A stretch of DNA of 64,000 nucleotides, taken from Stenotrophomonas sp. UBA2629. Its GTDB lineage: Bacteria > Pseudomonadota > Gammaproteobacteria > Xanthomonadales > Xanthomonadaceae. The position numbers and the translations under genes are program-made. Positions within the stretch are counted from its first letter, which is position 1. Every line of letters starts with the position of its first letter. Below the pieces are notes generated by a model. The model did not search any database, had not been told where the DNA came from, and was given only the letters and a program-made list of their open reading frames with translations. Below, one piece after another: positions 52,548-61,252 of this stretch. The stretch lies in NCBI GenBank assembly GCA_002359895.1, contig DEOB01000012.1, positions 165,281 to 229,280 on the forward strand. Direction: 5' to 3'.

Positions 52548-53228
52548 CTACTGGCGTTCGCTCCGGCACGCACAGCCAGCTTCTGCCGGGACAGGCGCGT
52601 CTGCAGCAGCCATCCTGGCCGTGAGCCGCGGTGGCGTTCCCTTGACGAACAGCTCCACCGATGACGCGACGTATGATTTCCGGCATGCGGTTGCGGAGGC
52701 AAGCCCACCTTGGACGCAGCCCAGGATCACCTGTACGAACTGGGAGGCGTACATTAGCGGATCCCTCACTGCCGTGTGATGACCGAACACTTGGCAAAGG
52801 TGTGCGACGTGCCGGCTGTACTGGCCGTGCCATGCCTGGACATAGTCCGGCGGCAACTGCGTGGAACGCTGTATTACCTGTCCGAACGCCTGCGATGCCG
52901 GATGCTCTGCCTGGTGGATGATCGAGCGCGCAGTCTCATGAAGCAGCGAATGCAGGGCTGTCGTCTGTGGGCAACTGAGCTTCGGCTCTGGGCACAGTTC
53001 AACCCAGTGATCGACCACGGCCTTGAACAGGTCGCATTTGTTATGGAAGTGCGCATAGACGGTCGCCTTGTTCACGTTGGCCGCCTCGGCGAGAATCCGG
53101 ATGTTCGCATGATCATAGCCATGCTCGGCGAACACGCTCGCAGCACCCTTGAGCAGTTCCAGCCTGCGCCGCTCACGCATACGATTCCATCGATCATTTC
53201 CACCTGTTTCAGAAAGCCGGATGCTCAT
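52548..53228 (-). CDS. second TetR-family regulator
   Basis: A 226-residue protein with an N-terminal helix-turn-helix (ASVFAEHGYDHANIRILAEAANVNKATVYAHFHNKCDLF) and a TetR-like helical domain. The C-terminal 30 residues are low-complexity. Its target is not evident; the nearest operator-like dyad (52173) is downstream of its 3' end and upstream of the SDR. The ATG at 53228 is chosen; the longer open frame to 53318 lacks support. Confidence 0.85.
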   Translation of the reverse strand: MSIRLSETGGNDRWNRMRERRRLELLKGAASVFAEHGYDHANIRILAEAANVNKATVYAHFHNKCDLFKAVVDHWVELCPEPKLSCPQTTALHSLLHETARSIIHQAEHPASQAFGQVIQRSTQLPPDYVQAWHGQYSRHVAHLCQVFGHHTAVRDPLMYASQFVQVILGCVQGGLASATACRKSYVASSVELFVKGTPPRLTARMAAADAPVPAEAGCACRSERQ

Positions 53229-53405
53229 GTCGACTGTCTCCGGCGCATCCGCCCGCCTTGCGCGTACATCATTCCCATAGATCTCATGCTGTCGACCCTC
53301 TTCTGTACGTGCCGCCACGATGACGAACTCTCACCACGCGCTAAGGCGTCCCCTTCGAAGTGTATTCGAAGGGGCGCCGGTGGAACCTGCGTTGAGGTTC
53401 GTTTT

Positions 53406-53669
53406 CTAATTCGCTTCGAAGATGGTTCCCATCTGGAACGGGATGATGATCATGGTCGCGCCCGAGAGCAGCAAGGGGTCCAGCGTCCACGGATCATGGA
53501 TCTTGAACGTGCCCTGGAACATCAGTAGCCAGCCGAAGGTGAAGTTCTGCATGACAGCAACCACGAACCCAAAAGCGCCCAGCGGCAATGATAGGTGGCG
53601 CGCGAAGAACCGGTTGAGCCACTGACGGCCTCCCAAATCTTGAGTCGATCGAAGGTGGGAGGCGGTCAC
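53406..53669 (-). CDS. small membrane protein, unknown
   Basis: Up to 87 residues, with two hydrophobic segments (LSLPLGAFGFVVAVMQ.. and LLLSGATMIIIPFQMG). The frame begins with GTG at 53669; an ATG at 53552 would give a much shorter protein. It could be a real small membrane protein or the C-terminal piece of a larger one; no family recognised. It lies 17 bases downstream of the hydrolase gene. Confidence 0.4.
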   Translation of the reverse strand: MTASHLRSTQDLGGRQWLNRFFARHLSLPLGAFGFVVAVMQNFTFGWLLMFQGTFKIHDPWTLDPLLLSGATMIIIPFQMGTIFEAN

Positions 53670-53686
53670 CGCAGTGCAAACCAGGG

Positions 53687-54694
53687 CTACTTGGGCACGG
53701 CATCCAACAGCGTCTCGTCGAAGAACGAACGCGCCAACTCCGCGATCTGCGCCTGCAGGCGCTCCCGATCAACGCCCTCCGGGTCATGGCAGAGGTCCGG
53801 CACGGAGCGAGCCATTTGCGCGGGGCAGGGGGCCAGATAGACGTAATGGTCCGCCCCGACGATGCCGCGCCATCCGCGCAGATTGCGCACGCCATCCCGT
53901 ACCGCGAGTGCGTTCCAGCGGGGCTTGAGCACGGTATCGGCCATGGCGGCATGCACGAATACCGGCTGGATAACGGCGCCCAATGACTCCCTGTCAAAGA
54001 ACACCGCCAAGGGGGCCATCACGAAGGCAGAGCGTATACGTGGATCGACAGTATGGGGGTGCTGGTCGAAGTGGATGGTCCTGCTCGGGGAGTGGACGCA
54101 CAGCTCCTCGTCTTGCGGGAACTCCGCGCAGTACCTGGCATGGCTCCCTCCCTTAGGCGTGGCCCCCAGCAGCAGCAGGCTCGTGTAGCCCCCCGCCGAG
54201 AATCCAGCAACACCAATCCGATCATCATCGATGCGCTCTCCCAGCTCCGGAGCCTTCATCAATGCGTCGATAAGGGCAGATATCTGCCACGCGCGGCCCA
54301 GTAGTACCTTATCGGTGCCGAACCCGCTCTGATCGCGGTAACTGTCTCCCGCATGCTCGATCGCGGCGACGATGTAACCGGCGCGGGCTAGTGATACCGC
54401 CAGCGGGTGATGGCCAACAGCGCTTCCACCATGCCCGTGGGACAGCAGGATCAACGGATGCCTGCAGGGAGCGAGGGGGCTGGAAAACTCGCCTTCGATC
54501 TCGTAGGCGCCGACCATCGTGGTCGCGGTGCCCTCTGGCGTGGGATGGAAGACCATGGCTGGCATGACCGTGTCGGTCCGTGGCTCCCGCACCTCAATGG
54601 TGCGCAGGCCAACGCCGCCGTGTGCCTGGGCTGGCCCGGCCAGCAGGCCTGCCAGGAGAACAAGAATCAAGGGAAGGTTTGATCTGCTACGCAT
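53687..54694 (-). CDS. exported alpha/beta hydrolase
   Basis: A 335-residue protein with a signal peptide (ending AGPAQAH) and an alpha/beta hydrolase fold resembling the dienelactone hydrolase / platelet-activating-factor acetylhydrolase group. The nucleophile motif is GFSAGG, the oxyanion region is LLSHGHGGSA, and a C-terminal His lies in VGADHYVYLAP. The substrate is unknown. The ATG at 54694 is preferred over the TTG at 54700. Confidence 0.82.
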   Translation of the reverse strand: MRSRSNLPLILVLLAGLLAGPAQAHGGVGLRTIEVREPRTDTVMPAMVFHPTPEGTATTMVGAYEIEGEFSSPLAPCRHPLILLSHGHGGSAVGHHPLAVSLARAGYIVAAIEHAGDSYRDQSGFGTDKVLLGRAWQISALIDALMKAPELGERIDDDRIGVAGFSAGGYTSLLLLGATPKGGSHARYCAEFPQDEELCVHSPSRTIHFDQHPHTVDPRIRSAFVMAPLAVFFDRESLGAVIQPVFVHAAMADTVLKPRWNALAVRDGVRNLRGWRGIVGADHYVYLAPCPAQMARSVPDLCHDPEGVDRERLQAQIAELARSFFDETLLDAVPK

Positions 54695-54700
54695 TGTCAA

Positions 54701-55062
54701 ACGGGCTTGGGATGATGCTCCTAGTAAAGCTCCATGTGCGGGGGAATGCGTGGGTCATTGGTCACTTCAATCTGCGCACCACAGCAAGGTGGAGATCGGG
54801 AGTCAGCAACATCGTTGGAGCGGAGTTTGAGCAACCGGCATGCAACATGCATTGCATAGGCCGAATGGGTTACTTGGGCCGTTCGGCGCCTGGTGCAGGT
54901 CGCACCTCTGCTACCGCTCGGGTGCGGCTTTACTTTCCTGTGGTTTGATTTGTTTTGCCTTGTCTCTTGGTGTCCTTTGGGCATTTGCGGGATGGAAAAT
55001 ATTAGGTCAAGTCAGTGAAAGGGCGCGAACGGAAAGTCGAAGTCGAGCCCAGGAGAATTTGA
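54701..55062. other. no intact gene
   Basis: About 360 bases with short open frames. A plus-strand frame at 54840-55080 contains a hydrophobic segment (LLSCGLICFALSLGVLWAFAGW) and may be the decayed start of the adjacent signalling pseudogene. Confidence 0.35.
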
Positions 55063-55706
55063 TTGTGCGTCATATACCGCAGTTCGCATCGATCAACGCA
55101 GCGGGAAAGGGCGAGAGTAATCCTCTACATTGCTGGAGGCACCTGTATCTGCCTCGGATTGGCATGGACACTTTGTTATCTTCACTTCGGGCGTGGCGAC
55201 CTGTCACAGGTGTTCGTTGGATTGATAGCGGTCGGGGTATTCGCTCTCCATCGAGCTCCGCGCAGTGATGCGCCGTCGTTGTTGATTGGCGCATGGCATA
55301 TTTTTGGTGCTTATCGCGATCGCGTTGATTGATGCCCCGATCGCTTGGGTACCACGCTTGGCGCATCTGTTCCTCTTACCCCTTGCCGCCGGTGCGGCGT
55401 CCACGTTTGAGGCGCGCGACCGGTACGGTTCGCTCTTCTTTCCGCTGGCATGCTTGGGCATGTTCTCGGCATTCGCAATTGGGGTCCTCGACCCGCTCGC
55501 CCCTAGCATCTCTCCTCCGCTGGAAGTGCGCGCGTGCGCGCCGCCTTCTGGGCAAGATCGTCGATATATCGCACGTTTTGGGGATGGATGCGCTGGCCGA
55601 AGGGGTAGAGACCGTTGAGCAGCGTGACTTGCTGGTCAGCCTCGGCTGCACTCACTTCCAAGGCTATCTCTTTGCCCGTCCGATGACCGGCGCCGCATTC
55701 AAGTAA
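55063..55706 (+). pseudogene. decayed membrane GGDEF/EAL signalling gene
   Basis: Three reading frames in series: membrane helices (YIAGGTCICLGLAWTL.., 55120-55290), more membrane helices after a frameshift in the TTTTT run near 55297 (IFLVLIAIALIDAP ... LFFPLACLGMFSAFAIGVLD), and then the C-terminal end of an EAL domain (MDALAEGVETVEQRDLLVSL, FQGYLFARPM). The cyclase core and most of the EAL domain are missing. A remnant of a cyclic-di-GMP gene, not functional. Confidence 0.7.
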
Positions 55707-55983
55707 TGGTTGGTCGATTGTCCCTGCTCGCATTGAACGGCAGGTCGAGTGGACTGATGGCGGATTTCCTGAGCAAATTGGTGCAGCGACAGTCAGTGCT
55801 CCTGCGGTCAGGAGCGTGAACGTAATCACGTGACTGATCTGCTTAGTTTTCCCGTGATGGGCCGCGCGATCCGGGAGAAAACATCCCGTCCAGGTACCAA
55901 AACCAGGCGGTTGTGTCACCCCTGAGGTATCAAAACCACTGCAGTTCATTTGCGGAGAAAGTTATGCAGGGCCGATTAATGAG

Positions 55984-56479
55984 GTATGCGCGACGGATAT
56001 CACTTACATCCGCACTTGGGAGGGGGGAGGGCTATATCTTGCAGTCGTCCTCGACCTTTTCTCACGCAGAGTTGTTGGCTGGGCTGTCAGGCCGTCAATT
56101 CATCGAGAACTTGTTCCTGAGGCCGTCATAAAAGCTGTACGCAGCCGACGTCCACGCAAGGCCCTGATCAACTCGGATCAAGGCTCCCAATATGGGAGTG
56201 ATGCATGGCGACGCTTTTTGCAAAGGCAACCATCTTGAGCCGAGCATGAGCAGACGCGCCAATTGTTGGGACAACGCGGTCGCTGAGTCCTTCTTCAGCA
56301 GTTTGAAAGAGGAGCGGATCAAGAAATACATCTATCCCCGTCGGGACGCGGCGACCTCGGACGTAGCCGACTACATCGACGGATTCTACAATCCCATACG
56401 CCGCCACTCTCACCTCGGCGGTCTCAGCCCTGACGAGTTCGAGGCAGCGCACCACCACCGCCGATCAGGTGCCTACTAA
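55984..56479 (+). pseudogene. IS3-family transposase OrfB remnant
   Basis: Two frames cover the catalytic region. The first has CATDITYIRTWEGG, LYLAVVLDLFSRRVVGWAV and NSDQGSQYGSDAW; after a frameshift near 56230 the second has RRANCWDNAVAESFFSSLKEERI and ends HSHLGGLSPDEFE. The D, D and E of the DDE triad are all present but in different frames, and the N-terminus is missing. Inactive copy. Confidence 0.85.
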
Positions 56480-56826
56480 AAGCTGGGAACTCCACCGCGA
56501 ACTTCGCACCAATGCACTCTAGGTGACGGCAAGCCACGATGCATCGATCTTCCGCGCGCGCGTCCGCGCTTCGTATACCGGCACACGAAGCAGACCCGCA
56601 ACAACCGCCAATGCCTAGAACAATAAACGCGGCAACGTCAATTCCCAAAAATGACGGGATAAGAATGCTGTTGGGTCGATACATTATCCTTTGATTCAGC
56701 GCGAAGCTCGCGTTGATGAGCCGACTGCGAAGTTCAGTGCAAAGCAGTCATTCAATCAAGGAAGAATCTATGCCTATAAAAGATCTAGAGAGCACCCTTT
56801 CCACCGAGACATCGGTCGCTTGGTGA
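56480..56826. other. intergenic region at the edge of the mobilizable element
   Basis: About 350 bases follow the IS3 remnant. No convincing gene: the minus-strand frame at 56424-56684 overlaps the IS remnant and lacks family features. AAGGAAGAA near 56758 precedes a short ATG frame of 20 codons (56769-56825) ending just before the next gene; it could be a leader peptide. Confidence 0.35.
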
Positions 56827-57795
56827 ATGTACCCCTCTGACCAACCTCTGGTTCCAACATCACTGAGGCCATCCAACCGTCACGCAACCGGAACCTACGA
56901 CAGCAGCGACAGACTACCCACAACTTCTCTGTTGTTCGAGCGCCTACTCGCCAGGATCAGAAGCGCGCATGAGAACAGAAATTTCGATCCTTGCCCGTTC
57001 CCAGAACTTTGGGAGAAGGCGTGCAAGCAGCTACAAAAGCACGGCAACGCTACAGACCATGCAAACTGGAAGGTGAGGCGCCTCCTCAAGAATCATCAGG
57101 AATTCGCAGACCTCGATGACCAGATTGCTGAGGCATGGGCGGGCGTTCAGCTCTCCCGTATTGAAGGAGAGGGTGAGTATTACAGACAAGTCGCGTACAC
57201 GAAGTTGCAACACCTTCGACTACAGCGCGACACGCTCAAGCCCAAAGCAACCATTAATGTGGACGATGCGCTGGAGATTGCCATCGCCTTCTGGATTGAA
57301 GCCAGGAACGCCTACAACGCTTCGGATGAGGCTCGGGCACTACACGCACTTCTAGAGGGCAACTTCTACCTCGGTACGACCTACTCGCCCATTACCGAAG
57401 CAGAAGCACAGCGAGCGAGAGGCAAAAAGGGAATCGACACAACCCCTAGAGATGCGATCGTCGCCATAGCAGTGGAAGTAGTCAACTGCTACACAATCTC
57501 CAGAAACATCACTATTGCCGATGAGCTATGCGCCGTGATCGCAGATCTGATCGCGCTCGACCCCAAGTACTCCAATGCAGTTGCGGCTTACAAGAACTGG
57601 AACAGTAAAGGCAGCGCCACCGTTACATCCGTGAGCGAGCGCATGCACGAAATGCTCATGCCGCTGATAGAGAAGAAGCAGGGCATTGGAGCGAAATCCG
57701 GGTTCAGGAAGGCATTCAAAGAGCTACATGAACGGACCATGGCGCATGGCTTACCAAATAAGAAAAATAAAGTAAAGAACCCCGCCGGCGGGTAA
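56827..57795 (+). CDS. hypothetical protein of the mobilizable element
   Basis: A 322-residue soluble, mostly helical protein. The N-terminal 40 residues are Ser/Thr/Pro-rich and probably disordered. The C-terminus is basic (NKKNKVKNPAGG), consistent with nucleic-acid contact. No motif is recognised. It appears lower in GC than the core genes and precedes the AlpA-like regulator on the same strand, so it probably belongs to the element. Confidence 0.65.
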   Translation: MYPSDQPLVPTSLRPSNRHATGTYDSSDRLPTTSLLFERLLARIRSAHENRNFDPCPFPELWEKACKQLQKHGNATDHANWKVRRLLKNHQEFADLDDQIAEAWAGVQLSRIEGEGEYYRQVAYTKLQHLRLQRDTLKPKATINVDDALEIAIAFWIEARNAYNASDEARALHALLEGNFYLGTTYSPITEAEAQRARGKKGIDTTPRDAIVAIAVEVVNCYTISRNITIADELCAVIADLIALDPKYSNAVAAYKNWNSKGSATVTSVSERMHEMLMPLIEKKQGIGAKSGFRKAFKELHERTMAHGLPNKKNKVKNPAGG

Positions 57796-57868
57796 ATTTC
57801 CGAATCAGGCCCCAACGTTCATTCTCCTTGCACCTCGCAGAACACCGCGATCAACCAAGGAGAAACCC

Positions 57869-58243
57869 GTGTTGCACAACGCTACAACTGCTACCAGCAG
57901 CCGCCCCACCGCTTCCCGCACTAAGGAAGCCAACCTCGCCGCAGCCAGCGCTAACACGCTGTCCATCAGCAGCGAAACCATCGAACGTCTGGAGGCCATC
58001 CTCCAGACGTTCCAGCGCAGCCCCGTACTGGACCAGGCAATCCGCCTGCCCGAGGTGCTGTCGATCGTCGGTCTGTCCAAGAGCACCTGGTATGCCCGCC
58101 TCAATGCGCGCCTGCCGGCGTACGACGCCCGCGCTCCGAAGCCTTTCAAGCTCGGTACCTCCGACCGTTCGCCTACCGCTTGGTGGCGCTCGGAAGTGAT
58201 GGCCTACGTCCTGGCCTGCGCCGCCGCGCAGCCGGCGCGCTAA
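57869..58243 (+). CDS. AlpA-like phage/element regulator
   Basis: A 124-residue protein whose C-terminal half matches the AlpA/MerR-like winged helix of element regulators: RLPEVLSIVGLSKSTWYARLN followed by PKPFKLGTSDRSPTAWWRSEVMAYV. Members activate integrase or replication genes of prophages and integrative elements. It begins with GTG preceded by AAGGAGA. It starts a tight run of three plus-strand genes. Confidence 0.85.
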   Translation: MLHNATTATSSRPTASRTKEANLAAASANTLSISSETIERLEAILQTFQRSPVLDQAIRLPEVLSIVGLSKSTWYARLNARLPAYDARAPKPFKLGTSDRSPTAWWRSEVMAYVLACAAAQPAR

Positions 58244-58254
58244 GGGGAAGGCTA

Positions 58255-58548
58255 ATGAACTCGGACAACAACCCCGTAACGCACGCCGATGACCGCCTGC
58301 TGGAGCAGGCCACTCGCTGCACGGACGCACTGAAAGCACTGCAGCCCAAGCAGCAGCACCAGAGGGCGCAGCTGTTCGCATTGCTGTACCCAACCATTGT
58401 GGAGCTACTGAATAAGCAGGTGAGCCAGAAGGCGATCCTGGAGGTACTGGAAACCCAGGGCCTGAAGCTGCACCCCGCCCGTTTCAAGGAACTCATGGCA
58501 GCGCAGGCCGCCACCACCCACACCTCCAGCACCGACAAGGCACTCTAA
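58255..58548 (+). CDS. small hypothetical protein, 97 aa
   Basis: Helical, soluble, no recognised domain. AAGGGGAAGG precedes the ATG at 58255, and its stop overlaps the next start (TAATG), so it is translationally coupled to the DUF3987 gene. The segment PTIVELLNKQVSQKAILEVLETQGLKL looks like a helix-turn-helix-type fold, so a DNA-binding role is possible but unproven. Confidence 0.65.
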   Translation: MNSDNNPVTHADDRLLEQATRCTDALKALQPKQQHQRAQLFALLYPTIVELLNKQVSQKAILEVLETQGLKLHPARFKELMAAQAATTHTSSTDKAL

Positions 58549-60014
58549 TGAACAAGCGTATCCCCACCTATCCGTTCCCGGTGAACGAGTTTTACAAGTC
58601 CGTGGCCCTGGCCATTGAGGAGACCATGGAGACCATCCAGGCACCAGATGCCCTGGTTGCCACTTCGTTCCTGACTGGCATGTCGATCGCATGCCAGTCC
58701 GATGTCGATGTCATGCTGCCGCATGCCACCACGACGCCCTGCGCTCTGTATCTGGCAACGGTTGCCGACTCCGGCGAGCGCAAGACGGCAACGGACAAGC
58801 TTGTCATGAAGCCGATCTACGACTACGAGCGCTCGTATGCCAATGCGTACAAGGCTGCGGCGGAGCAGTACGAAGTCGATCACGGCTTCTGGGAGGTCGA
58901 GAGCAAGGCGATCAATCGCCTGATTACCAGCACCATCGCAAAGGGCGATGACACCACCGAGCTGCGTCAGCGCTTTGCTGTGCACAAGGCAGCCGAGCCG
59001 GTGAAGCCGGCATGCAATCGCATTATTGTGCAGGACGCCACCGAGCGCGGCCTGATCAATGCGGTGCAGGGTGATAGCAAGTCCATCGCCATGCTCAGCG
59101 ATGAGGGAGCAACGCTCCTGAAGAGCGGTGCATTCCGCAACTCGGCGACCCTGAACAAGTTGTGGGATGCGCCTTCGCTGATCATGCTGGACCGCGCCGA
59201 CGAGGTGGTCCAGGTCACGGATCCGCGCTTGACGCTCAGCTTCATGATCCAGGAGGATTTGTTCCAGGACTTTCTGAAGATGAAGAACAGCACGGCGCGT
59301 GCATCTGGCTTCCTCGCCCGCTTCGTGTTCTGCCATCCCGAGTCGACCCAGGGCTACCGTGCTGCCACGGAGCTGACTGACGAGGAGCCGGTGCACGGCG
59401 CTAATGTTCTGGCCTTCCACAAGCGCATGACCGCGCTCTTGGAGGCCCGAGACAAGCGCCATGCCGATGGCAACTACAGCAAGAAGGTGCTGCGTTTCTC
59501 CACCGATGCCAAGGTACTGTGGAAGGACACCTACGACATCATCGAACCGAAACTCGTCAAGGGCGGCGCCTACCACAGCATCCGTGATACGGCCTCCAAG
59601 GCCATGGAGATCGCCAGCCGCATCGCCGGCATCTTCCATCACTTTGAGGGAATCGAAGGTGACGTGATTGAGCGTGCGACGCTGCAGCGTGCCATTAAGG
59701 TCGCACGCTTCTATCGGGGAGAGTTCATCGATAAGTTCGGCGATCACAATGACCTTCCGGAAGACGAGAAGGACGCCCGGGCCTTGATGGGGTACATGCG
59801 CACGAAGTACTGGGACCGCGGTCGTAACTGGGCATACCGCAATGACGTTCGCAAGGACGGCCCTATTCGCCATCAGGCCCGCTTTGTTGCCGCATTGGAC
59901 CTGCTGGAGGAGGACAACGTCATCCGCGTGGAACGTGAACGCCGTTACGGCCGCACTGGCAAGTTCGTGATTGATTTCAACCCCGCCTTCTTTGATCGTC
60001 CCGGGGCGCTCTGA
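58548..60014 (+). CDS. DUF3987 / YfjI-type element replication protein
   Basis: A 488-residue protein of the DUF3987 group found in prophages and integrative elements, usually beside primase or AlpA genes. A degenerate P-loop-like stretch (VADSGERKTATDKLV) occurs at about 80, followed by an ATPase-like core (IIVQDATERGLI, AMLSDEGATLLKSG, LSFMIQEDLF). The C-terminal part resembles a winged helix (DLLEEDNVIRVERERRYGRTGKFVI). A helicase-like or replication-initiating role is inferred from family context, not shown. A terminator follows. Confidence 0.8.
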   Translation: MNKRIPTYPFPVNEFYKSVALAIEETMETIQAPDALVATSFLTGMSIACQSDVDVMLPHATTTPCALYLATVADSGERKTATDKLVMKPIYDYERSYANAYKAAAEQYEVDHGFWEVESKAINRLITSTIAKGDDTTELRQRFAVHKAAEPVKPACNRIIVQDATERGLINAVQGDSKSIAMLSDEGATLLKSGAFRNSATLNKLWDAPSLIMLDRADEVVQVTDPRLTLSFMIQEDLFQDFLKMKNSTARASGFLARFVFCHPESTQGYRAATELTDEEPVHGANVLAFHKRMTALLEARDKRHADGNYSKKVLRFSTDAKVLWKDTYDIIEPKLVKGGAYHSIRDTASKAMEIASRIAGIFHHFEGIEGDVIERATLQRAIKVARFYRGEFIDKFGDHNDLPEDEKDARALMGYMRTKYWDRGRNWAYRNDVRKDGPIRHQARFVAALDLLEEDNVIRVERERRYGRTGKFVIDFNPAFFDRPGAL

Positions 60015-60033
60015 CCTCAGTCGTCCGCACAAG

Positions 60034-60061
60034 AAAGGCCGCCCCGTGAGGGGCGGCCTTT
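60034..60061 (+). terminator. terminator after the DUF3987 gene
   Basis: A perfect 12-bp stem (AAAGGCCGCCCC 60034-60045 with 60050-60061) with loop GTGA is followed by TATCTATT. It closes the alpA-DUF3987 unit. Confidence 0.85.
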
Positions 60062-60188
60062 ATCTATTCTGGTGACCACCAGGGCGCAGCGGCCTCGGAC
60101 TTTCACACAAAATGGGCATGCACACGATGCGACAATGCCCCAGCTGGGGCAAAGTCGCACGGTTTTCCGGGCTCCCGCCCCACCATTC

Positions 60189-60926
60189 TCAAAGCTCCCC
60201 TCGCCCGCGCAAGGCTTGCCTGGCATTCACGTAGGCTAGCCGCTCGTCCCCGGACATCCCCCGAATCCGAAATGCTCCCAAATGGCGCTCGGCACGGCGT
60301 TCGATGCCCTGCTCTTTCAGTGTCCGGTGATCAACACGTTCCGTAATGCCATTGCGCTGCAAGTGCTCGTTGATGATCGTCGCAACCATGTGCCGGGTTT
60401 CAATCAAGTTTTCACGGACCTGCACGCTGGCTCTCCCGCATGCATCCTTCCTGCATCCGCCTGCTTCAGGCCTATCAGGGTTGTACCTGCGAAACGTCTG
60501 CGACGCCGGTCGATCGATTCCGTCCGGCATGCGGTCTGACACCATCAAGTGAAGGTGCATATTGATCCCTCCTTCGAGTGACGCCTCCGGTGCATGCACC
60601 GCGTACTCGTAGGGCTTTGCTGCTGCCAAGAAACGAACGAGATCCTGCACGAGCTCCCTCGACCTATGACCGACGATCTTATTGGGTAGCGCCACGATGA
60701 ACTCCCTGTATGCGGCACCATTCATCCGCTCGTGCGCATCCGCCTCCGCCCAGAACGCTCGAGCACTTCCTTCTGCCCAGGAAGGAAGGTTCCCACACCC
60801 AACATCGACCAGATCTTCCCGTGATCGATACTTGCCTTCGCGACCTATGTAAGCGCTATGCCCTGCTGCCTTGCCCTTGGGGCCAGTCTTTACCTCTAGA
60901 TGAAATGTTGACACGGTAAACCTCAT
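60189..60926 (-). CDS. MobA/MobL-family relaxase (short form)
   Basis: A 245-residue protein starting MRFTVSTFHLEVKTGPKGKAAGHSAYIGREG, the typical MobA/MobL N-terminus, with the metal-binding motif MHLHLMVSDR (HxH) at about residue 135. Relaxases nick oriT and attach to DNA through Tyr. It is shorter than most MobA/MobL proteins, holding only the relaxase domain; no primase or helicase part is seen. The ATG at 60926 is chosen as the family start. The upstream region contains repeats that may form oriT. Confidence 0.85.
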   Translation of the reverse strand: MRFTVSTFHLEVKTGPKGKAAGHSAYIGREGKYRSREDLVDVGCGNLPSWAEGSARAFWAEADAHERMNGAAYREFIVALPNKIVGHRSRELVQDLVRFLAAAKPYEYAVHAPEASLEGGINMHLHLMVSDRMPDGIDRPASQTFRRYNPDRPEAGGCRKDACGRASVQVRENLIETRHMVATIINEHLQRNGITERVDHRTLKEQGIERRAERHLGAFRIRGMSGDERLAYVNARQALRGRGEL

Positions 60927-60942
60927 TGCCCGGAACGAAGAA

Positions 60943-60968
60943 AGGCCAGTGACGTGGGTCACTGGCCT
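60943..60968. repeat. perfect inverted repeat upstream of the relaxase gene
   Basis: AGGCCAGTGAC (60943-60953) and GTCACTGGCCT (60958-60968) form an 11-bp perfect dyad with loop GTGG, 17 bases upstream of the relaxase start. It may be a relaxase binding hairpin, a regulator site, or a terminator. Confidence 0.6.
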
Positions 60969-61252
60969 CTATGTTTTCTGCTCGATAGTTGTCTAACTGG
61001 GTGATTCTCGAGAAACGGTAAGTGCGCGCTCCGCATTCCCCTCCCTGTCTGCTAGTGCATATTGGGTGATTGGCAGTGCTTCACGCTCTATCTGCTAGTT
61101 GGCGGCTTCTCTCATACGTTATGCACTCACGAGTAAGAAACTACAGCATGCGCTCATCAATGCTCGAGGTTCTCACTAAACACCGCTCTACAAGAGAGGA
61201 TAGGTGCAACAATCTTTAAAGTAGACAGACTCCAAGACTTCGCTCTAGAGAC
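60969..61252. other. possible oriT region with short direct repeats
   Basis: No gene is seen in these 280 bases. Two pairs of 9-bp direct repeats occur: TGGGTGATT at 60998-61006 and 61063-61071, and TCTGCTAGT at 61048-61056 and 61091-61099. With the inverted repeat next to the relaxase gene this resembles a transfer origin, but no known nic sequence was recognised. Confidence 0.4.

Noticed and set aside
52237..52833. 198-residue minus-strand frame
   Set aside because: It overlaps the TetR gene and the thioredoxin fragment and lacks recognisable features.
58545..60032. 495-residue open frame on the minus strand
   Set aside because: It exactly mirrors the DUF3987 gene and shows no family features of its own.
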